Source: Sphingobacteriaceae bacterium (lineage in GTDB: Bacteria > Bacteroidota > Bacteroidia > Sphingobacteriales > Sphingobacteriaceae). Taken from it: a stretch of DNA of 7,361 nucleotides. This document shows, piece after piece, positions 1 through 4,381 of the stretch. Positions within the stretch are counted from its first letter, which is position 1; the number at the start of each line of letters is the position of its first letter. Both the position numbers and the translations under genes were made by a program. Location: NCBI GenBank assembly GCA_021740025.1, contig JAIPAN010000051.1, positions 1 through 7,361 of the forward strand, written 5' to 3'. The notes beneath the pieces were generated by a model that made no database searches, had not been told where the DNA came from, and saw only the letters and a program-made list of their open reading frames with translations.

Positions 1-494
1 TGCGTGTTTCTCCTTTTGATGCCAATGCCAAGCGCCATACGTCCTTTGCATCGGTATATGTGTATCCCTTAATTGACGATACGATTGAAATTGAGGTAAA
101 CCCGGCCGATATAGAATTTGAAACTTTCCGCTCGGGTGGTGCAGGCGGGCAAAACGTAAATAAGGTAGAAACCGCCGTGCGTTTATACCACAAACCATCG
201 GGTATTGTGATTAAAAACCAAGAGTCGCGGTCGCAATTGCAAAATAAAGAAAACGCTTTGCGTTTGTTAAAATCGCAATTATACGAGATAGAATTACGCA
301 AGCGCATGGAAACTACAGCGGCTATTGAGGGCAATAAAAAGAAAATTGAATGGGGATCGCAAATACGCAATTACGTATTGCATCCCTATAAATTAGTAAA
401 AGATTTGCGCACCAATTTCGAAACTTCGAATGCTCAGGCGGTTTTAGACGGCGATTTAAACGACTTTTTGAAGGCGTATTTGATGGAGTTTTAG
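1..494 (+). CDS. prfB: Peptide chain release factor 2 (RF2), C-terminal part; 5' end outside window
   Basis: RF2 recognises UGA and UAA stop codons in the ribosomal A site and triggers release of the finished peptide. The reading frame is open from the left edge (first full codon at base 3) to a TAG at 492-494, giving 163 residues, roughly the C-terminal 45% of a usual ~365-residue RF2. Directly visible are the SPF tripeptide (9-17), which is the RF2-specific stop-codon reader, and the [11 protein letters not shown] loop, whose GGQ (144-152) enters the peptidyl-transferase centre and whose Gln is normally methylated by PrmC. The tail [11 protein letters not shown]...KDLRT...NAQAVLDG is diagnostic of RF2 rather than RF1. 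A GTG at 60 is an internal Val codon, not the start. Any programmed frameshift would lie near codon 26, outside the window. The 3' end overlaps the convergent gene by 4 bp. Confidence 0.97.
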   Translation, partial: RVSPFDANAKRHTSFASVYVYPLIDDTIEIEVNPADIEFETFRSGGAGGQNVNKVETAVRLYHKPSGIVIKNQESRSQLQNKENALRLLKSQLYEIELRKRMETTAAIEGNKKKIEWGSQIRNYVLHPYKLVKDLRTNFETSNAQAVLDGDLNDFLKAYLMEF

Positions 495-1345
495 AGTAAT
501 ACAGCTAGCAATTCTTCTATTTCTGCAACTTTTTCAGATTGCCCCAATTTCTCGTACCCACTTATCAGGTTACGCAGCACCCGAATAGCCATATCGGTAT
601 TGCTACAGGGTTCGTAAAATTGTGCGCTTGGCGATAGCTTTAGCTGCTGTAAAAAAGCATTTACATCTCGTTTGTAAAACACAAAACCTTTGTTAAAGGG
701 GTTAATGTAAAATAAAACGCCTCCGTCTACATCGTATTCTTGCGCCTTATCTACATAGCCTAAAATAAAATGCTGGGGCAGGTTAATGCCATACACCGGA
801 ATGTCTAGCTTTTGCGCAATGGTGGCGTAAATAATAGAAAGTGAAATCTGATTACCCTTTTTGCTTTCCAATACGTGGCTTAAATAGGAATTTTGAGGAT
901 CGTGGTGGTTTTTGGTATTGCCGCTAAAGCCAAAAATGGTGTAAAAAACATGGTTGAGTAGCTTCACCTTTTCTAAGGCACTCATATCGTAAATGAGTTG
1001 CATCCACACCTCTCGTTTTATATCTTCTAATTGATTGATGATTTTTTGCTCATCTAAATCGGGATATTGGTAGCGGTTAATAATGAGTATGCCTTGCAAT
1101 AAATCGAAACTGCCGCTAAGTGCCCACAATTGCAAATCGGTTTTCACTTGCTCAAATTGTAGTTGATGAACCAAGTTCTCGATACGTTCTTGTAGTTGTG
1201 CATCTAACGATTCCTCCCAAGCCTTTTCTAAATACGTAATAACTTCTGGCCCATATTCCTTAATTTTTTCGGTAACGTGACTAGAAATTTCGGTATCCGG
1301 GTCGTCGAGGAGTTTAATAAGTGATTCAATTTCTTTGGCATTCAT
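491..1345 (-). CDS. SirB1/transglutaminase-like family protein with N-terminal HEAT-like helices
   Basis: This is a 284-residue soluble protein if translation starts at ATG 1345 (MNAKEIES...). An in-frame ATG at 1363 would add six residues (MCTFIG). I prefer 1345 because the added residues look unrelated to the domain that follows, but neither start has a convincing ribosome binding site. Residues ~5-60 form short amphipathic helices resembling a HEAT-type repeat. Residues ~105-225 match the SirB1/Transglut_core2 pattern: [19 protein letters not shown] at 152-170, then [16 protein letters not shown] with His192, then YINPFNKG at 213-220. The last ~35 residues are helical and TPR-like. I see no cysteine where a classical transglutaminase nucleophile would sit, which fits the SirB1 branch as I remember it. 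The biochemical function of this family is not established. No signal peptide or membrane segment is visible. It converges on prfB with a 4-bp overlap and diverges from the next plus-strand gene. Confidence 0.87.
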   Translation of the reverse strand: MNAKEIESLIKLLDDPDTEISSHVTEKIKEYGPEVITYLEKAWEESLDAQLQERIENLVHQLQFEQVKTDLQLWALSGSFDLLQGILIINRYQYPDLDEQKIINQLEDIKREVWMQLIYDMSALEKVKLLNHVFYTIFGFSGNTKNHHDPQNSYLSHVLESKKGNQISLSIIYATIAQKLDIPVYGINLPQHFILGYVDKAQEYDVDGGVLFYINPFNKGFVFYKRDVNAFLQQLKLSPSAQFYEPCSNTDMAIRVLRNLISGYEKLGQSEKVAEIEELLAVLL

Positions 1346-1389
1346 TCCTATGAAAGTACACATTTTTTTAGCGAAGCCAAAGCATTGCG

Positions 1390-1397
1390 TATTTTTG
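1390..1397 (+). promoter_or_regulatory. Possible -7 box for the truncated methyltransferase-like gene
   Basis: TATTTTTG matches the Bacteroidota -7 consensus TAnnTTTG exactly. No TTG lies at the expected distance upstream, and the box is only three bases from the GTG at 1401. Use of both would give an almost leaderless transcript. This is a weak call, because such a box is common by chance in AT-rich DNA. Confidence 0.25.
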
Positions 1398-1400
1398 CAT

Positions 1401-1844
1401 GTGAATTTTTTCAGAAAAAGACTCTCTTACCTGTGGCATTGGCTAAGTGCCAATTCTCGGCATGGCGTGCATTCGCCCTTTGTGTACCAATTGGTAGATG
1501 AGGTAATTTATGGCAGGCAAAGTGTGGAGCAGGAAATCCCCGAAATTCTGAGTAAACAACCCCTAAAAGTGCAGCAGCTGCTAGGCAGGGTATTGCAAGC
1601 ACATCCCGATTTTGCCAACGTATTTATTATTGATACTCCAAACACACACGCTGAAATTTTAGCTCATGCCAAGACGGATACGCTAATCATAGTCTTGGAT
1701 ATTTACGATAGCATCGAGCTAAAAAATCAATGGAAAAGAATACAAGCTCATTCGGCCGTTAAGGTTAGCATCGATCTTTTTTATGTGGGCTTGGTTTACT
1801 TTAGAGAAGGTCAAGCCAAAGAAGATTTTAAAATCCGATTTTAA
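1401..1844 (+). CDS. Truncated class I SAM-dependent methyltransferase-like protein lacking the SAM-binding core
   Basis: This is a 147-residue protein if it starts at GTG 1401. ATG 1350 and TTG 1335 are in frame upstream but would run into the 5' end of the divergent gene. From 1401 the HGVHSPFVY motif falls at residues 21-29, close to its usual place in a family of ~240-260-residue Bacteroidota methyltransferases. The C-terminus also fits that family: FIIDTPNTH (75-83) resembles the usual IDxxH strand, LIIVLDIYDS (95-104) the usual DDIxWS segment, and VKVSIDLFYVGLVYFR...FKIRF (120-147) the final strands. What is missing is the middle, namely the DFGAGS-like segment and the ELGTS glycine loop that holds SAM, about 100 residues. 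The frame stays open, so this looks like in-frame internal loss rather than a frameshift. SAM-dependent catalysis is unlikely. It could be a decaying gene or a short pseudoenzyme. The family comparison is from memory. Confidence 0.6.
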   Translation: MNFFRKRLSYLWHWLSANSRHGVHSPFVYQLVDEVIYGRQSVEQEIPEILSKQPLKVQQLLGRVLQAHPDFANVFIIDTPNTHAEILAHAKTDTLIIVLDIYDSIELKNQWKRIQAHSAVKVSIDLFYVGLVYFREGQAKEDFKIRF

Positions 1845-1880
1845 GCCAATAATTCCTTTTCTATACCCACTTAATATTCT

Positions 1881-1888
1881 TATTTTTG
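1881..1888 (+). promoter_or_regulatory. Probable -7 promoter box of the deoxyhypusine-synthase-like gene
   Basis: TATTTTTG is an exact match to the Bacteroidota -7 consensus TAnnTTTG and lies 16 bp before the ATG at 1905, implying a leader of about ten bases. No TTG is present 17-23 bp upstream (only a TTTTC near 1857-1861), so the -33 element is poor. The 60-bp gap after the previous gene supports an independent promoter here. Confidence 0.4.
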
Positions 1889-1904
1889 GCCAAAATTTGA
1901 ACGC

Positions 1905-2885
1905 ATGAGTACTACCAGAGGACCTATTTCTCAGTTTATTGAAAAAAATTACCTGCATTTTAATGCCGCAGCGCTTATGGATGCCGCAAAAGGTTACGAA
2001 ACTCATTTAGCCGAAGGCGGTAAAATGATGATTACTCTAGCCGGTGCCATGAGTACCGCCGAGTTGGGTATTTCACTGGCCGAAATGATCCGCCAAGATA
2101 AAGTGGCCATTATTTCGTGTACCGGTGCCAACCTTGAAGAAGACATCATGAACCTGGTAGCACACTCTCATTATAAACGAGTGCCGCATTACCGCGATTT
2201 AAGTCCGCAAGACGAATGGGATTTATTAGAAAACCATTACAATCGTGTAACCGATACCTGCATTCCCGAAGAGGAAGCTTTTCGCCGTTTGCAAAAACAC
2301 ATTCATCAAGTGTGGAAAGATGCCGAAGATAAAGGCGAACGCTATTTTCCGCACGAGTATATGTACCAAATGTTGTTAAGTGGCGATTTGGAGCAGTATT
2401 ACGAAATAGATCCTAAAAACAGCTGGATGTTGGCTGCCGCTCAAAAAAATATTCCACTTGTGGTACCCGGTTGGGAAGATTCTACCATGGGGAATATTTT
2501 TGCTTCATACGTAATTAAAAACCAGTTGCAAGCTAGTACCATGAAAAGCGGTATTGAGTACATGGCCTGGTTAGCCGATTGGTATGTGAAAAATTCGGAT
2601 GGGAAAGGCGTAGGGTTTTTTCAAATTGGTGGCGGTATTGCTGGCGATTTCCCTATTTGCGTAGTGCCTATGTTGTATCAAGATATGGAAATGGAGAACA
2701 TTCCTTTTTGGAGTTACTTTTGTCAAATTTCCGATTCTACCACTTCGTATGGCTCGTACTCGGGTGCTGTGCCCAACGAAAAAATTACCTGGGGTAAATT
2801 AGATATTCATACCCCTAAATTTATTGTAGAAAGTGATGCGACCATTGTTGTCCCTTTAATTTTTGCGTGGATTTTAAAGCAATAA
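1905..2885 (+). CDS. Deoxyhypusine synthase-like protein (probable polyamine aminobutyltransferase)
   Basis: This 326-residue cytosolic protein covers the whole deoxyhypusine synthase fold. Matches in order are MITLAGAMSTAELG (42-55) and ISCTGANLEED (70-80), which resemble the NAD-binding segments, then PLVVPGWEDSTMGN (184-197), FFQIGGGIAGDFP (238-250), and YGSYSGAVPNEKITWGK (282-298). Lys298 in WGK corresponds to the eukaryotic catalytic lysine that carries the aminobutyl group from spermidine. Trp296 and Glu292 are also kept. The HH of the eukaryotic GGGxxKHH motif is replaced by GDF, and the Asp of the GSDSG motif by Tyr (GSYSG). Bacteria have no eIF5A, the normal acceptor, so hypusine formation is improbable. 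Some bacterial homologues are reported to make homospermidine or related polyamines, so a small-molecule acceptor is the better guess. The start at 1905 gives a plausible N-terminus and follows a -7 box. No polyamine gene is adjacent in this window. Confidence 0.9.
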   Translation: MSTTRGPISQFIEKNYLHFNAAALMDAAKGYETHLAEGGKMMITLAGAMSTAELGISLAEMIRQDKVAIISCTGANLEEDIMNLVAHSHYKRVPHYRDLSPQDEWDLLENHYNRVTDTCIPEEEAFRRLQKHIHQVWKDAEDKGERYFPHEYMYQMLLSGDLEQYYEIDPKNSWMLAAAQKNIPLVVPGWEDSTMGNIFASYVIKNQLQASTMKSGIEYMAWLADWYVKNSDGKGVGFFQIGGGIAGDFPICVVPMLYQDMEMENIPFWSYFCQISDSTTSYGSYSGAVPNEKITWGKLDIHTPKFIVESDATIVVPLIFAWILKQ

Positions 2886-2958
2886 AATTTATTAATTTTT
2901 AAGTAGACGGAGCTTCTTATTTAGAATGATTATAAATTATTTTTTTATCCTCTTCTTA

Positions 2959-2991
2959 TTGTAAGCCTTGTTTGAATAAATCATACTTTTG
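2959..2991 (+). promoter_or_regulatory. Promoter of the act (alternative complex III) operon
   Basis: TTG at 2959-2961, a 22-bp spacer and TACTTTTG at 2984-2991 match the Bacteroidota housekeeping pattern TTG-N17-23-TAnnTTTG. Transcription would start near 2995-3000, giving a leader of about 80 bases before the actA ATG at 3078. This is the best promoter match in the window. It lies in the largest non-coding gap (2886-3077), which otherwise holds AT-rich sequence with no reading frame of note. Confidence 0.6.
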
Positions 2992-2994
2992 CAA

Positions 2995-3017
2995 ACCGAA
3001 AAGAGGGTTTTTGCGGT
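2995..3017 (+). other. Possible hairpin at the 5' end of the act transcript
   Basis: ACCGAAAA (2995-3002) can pair with TTTT (3008-3011) and CGGT (3014-3017), leaving a GAGGG loop and a two-base TG bulge. It sits at or just after the predicted transcription start and is followed by CTTTT. It might stabilise the leader, act as an attenuator, or be chance pairing. I cannot tell which. Confidence 0.25.
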
Positions 3018-3077
3018 CTTTTCACTTGCTATTTTTATACGATAGAATTCAATAATTTAAAGCATAACATACTCAAT

Positions 3078-4349
3078 ATGAGAAGCATCTCATTCATTTT
3101 TTGCAATGTTTTACGGTCTTTAATCCTACTAGTTACATTAAGCTTAGTAAGCATTAATGTTGCTTCTGCACAGAGTGCAGCAGAAGGAGCCGTACTATTC
3201 AAACAGAAATGTACTTCTTGCCACGCACTCAACCAAAAGGTAGTGGGGCCGGCACTCAAAGGAATTCTCGAACGAAGAGACGAAGCTTGGCTGATTCCGT
3301 GGATAAAAAATTCTCAAGCTGTAATTGCCTCTGGCGATGCCTATGCAGTGAAATTGTACAAGGAATACAACCAATCTGCCATGACGGCTTTCCCGGAGTT
3401 AGCCGACAATGATGTTAAAAGCATTTTAGCCTATATTAAAGAAGAGGGGGATAAGCCCGCAGCACCTGCCGCAGGCACTGCTACTGCAGGAACTTCTGAA
3501 AACGAAGAGGTAAGTAGCTTAATGATAGGGGGTGTTGTGGTTTTAATTGTTATTGCTTTCTTGGTAATTTTAGTATTAAACCGAGTAAATTCTACATTAG
3601 AATCCTTGTCATTAAAGAAACAAGGCATTAAAGTTGAAGAAGAAGTCAAAGCACCTAAAAACCGCCTAGCCAAACTTAAAAAATTAGGTAAAAACAAAAA
3701 GATCGTATTTTTTGTGGTGCTATTTGTGTTGGGTGGCTTAAGTACTGCTGCTTGGATGGGCATGTGGAATACCGGTGTGCATACAGGTTACCAACCCGTA
3801 CAACCCATTAAATTTTCGCATCAATTACACGCAGGTGTAAACCAAGTGAGTTGCCAATACTGCCATAGTGGAGCTTTTAAATCTAAAAACGCCTCCATTC
3901 CTTCTTTAAACGTATGTATGAATTGTCATAACTACGTGCAAGCAAGAGAAAAATACAATGGCGAAATTTCTCCGGAGATTGCTAAAATTTATACCGCATT
4001 AGATTATAACCCAGATACCAAAGTATATGGTCCTAATCAAAAACCGGTCGAATGGATCCGTATCCACAATTTACCCGATTTGGCTTATTTTAACCACTCT
4101 CAACACGTATCAGTAGCTGGAATACAATGCCAAAAATGTCACGGTCCGATTCAAAATATGGATGAAGTATATCAATATGCTCCACTAACCATGAAATGGT
4201 GTATAAATTGCCACCGCGAAACGGAAGTAAAAACTAAAGGCAATGCCTATTACGATAAGTTGATTGCTGCGCATGAGCAATTGAAAAAAGGCGGTAAAAT
4301 TACTGCAGCCGTTTTAGGTGGTTTAGAGTGTGGCAAATGCCATTATTAA
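3078..4349 (+). CDS. actA: Alternative complex III subunit ActA: fused monoheme + pentaheme cytochrome c
   Basis: This 423-residue subunit belongs to a quinol-oxidising respiratory complex that passes electrons to cytochrome c or directly to an oxidase. A Sec signal peptide (1-31) ends at ASA|Q. A monoheme cytochrome c domain follows, with CTSCH at 45-49 and Met102 (MTAFPEL) as likely distal ligand. Next are an Ala/Pro/Thr linker, a membrane helix (~149-168), a Lys/Arg-rich loop (~170-208) and a second helix (~209-230). The C-terminal pentaheme domain has CQYCH 259, CMNCH 280, CQKCH 351, CINCH 375 and CGKCH 418, giving six CXXCH motifs in all. The charged loop predicts a cytoplasmic hairpin with both heme domains outside, as the family requires. 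The ATG at 3078 directly precedes the signal peptide. A TTG-N22-TACTTTTG promoter lies ~85 bp upstream, and actB follows after 32 bp, so the two are almost certainly co-transcribed. Confidence 0.93.
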   Translation: MRSISFIFCNVLRSLILLVTLSLVSINVASAQSAAEGAVLFKQKCTSCHALNQKVVGPALKGILERRDEAWLIPWIKNSQAVIASGDAYAVKLYKEYNQSAMTAFPELADNDVKSILAYIKEEGDKPAAPAAGTATAGTSENEEVSSLMIGGVVVLIVIAFLVILVLNRVNSTLESLSLKKQGIKVEEEVKAPKNRLAKLKKLGKNKKIVFFVVLFVLGGLSTAAWMGMWNTGVHTGYQPVQPIKFSHQLHAGVNQVSCQYCHSGAFKSKNASIPSLNVCMNCHNYVQAREKYNGEISPEIAKIYTALDYNPDTKVYGPNQKPVEWIRIHNLPDLAYFNHSQHVSVAGIQCQKCHGPIQNMDEVYQYAPLTMKWCINCHRETEVKTKGNAYYDKLIAAHEQLKKGGKITAAVLGGLECGKCHY

Positions 4350-4381
4350 TAGTAGAATTTCAATAGAGTTATACAGCTTAA

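Noticed and set aside
60..62. GTG as a start of a short 144-residue protein
   Set aside because: The frame continues upstream to the left edge with conserved RF2 sequence ([18 protein letters not shown]), so this GTG is an internal valine codon.
1411..2006. Minus-strand open frames at 1411-1602 and 1719-2006
   Set aside because: They lie antisense to the methyltransferase-like and deoxyhypusine-synthase-like genes, have no recognisable domain and look like shadows.
2579..2797. Plus-strand open frame inside the deoxyhypusine-synthase-like gene
   Set aside because: It is an out-of-frame shadow over the conserved GGG and WGK region, with no features of its own.
1905..2885. True deoxyhypusine synthase acting on eIF5A
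   Set aside because: Bacteria lack eIF5A, and residues around the spermidine pocket differ, so eukaryote-type activity is unlikely despite the conserved lysine.
2900..2946. Rho-independent terminator after the deoxyhypusine-synthase-like gene
   Set aside because: The best stem (TAAG-x-AG / CT-x-CTTA, 2900-2919) is short and AT-rich, has a mismatch and is not followed directly by a T run; the T run near 2940 has no stem before it.
3035..3763. Minus-strand open frames at 3035-3259 and 3431-3763, and a plus-strand frame at 3209-3412
   Set aside because: All overlap actA, whose heme motifs and membrane segments fix the true frame; their compositions do not resemble real proteins.
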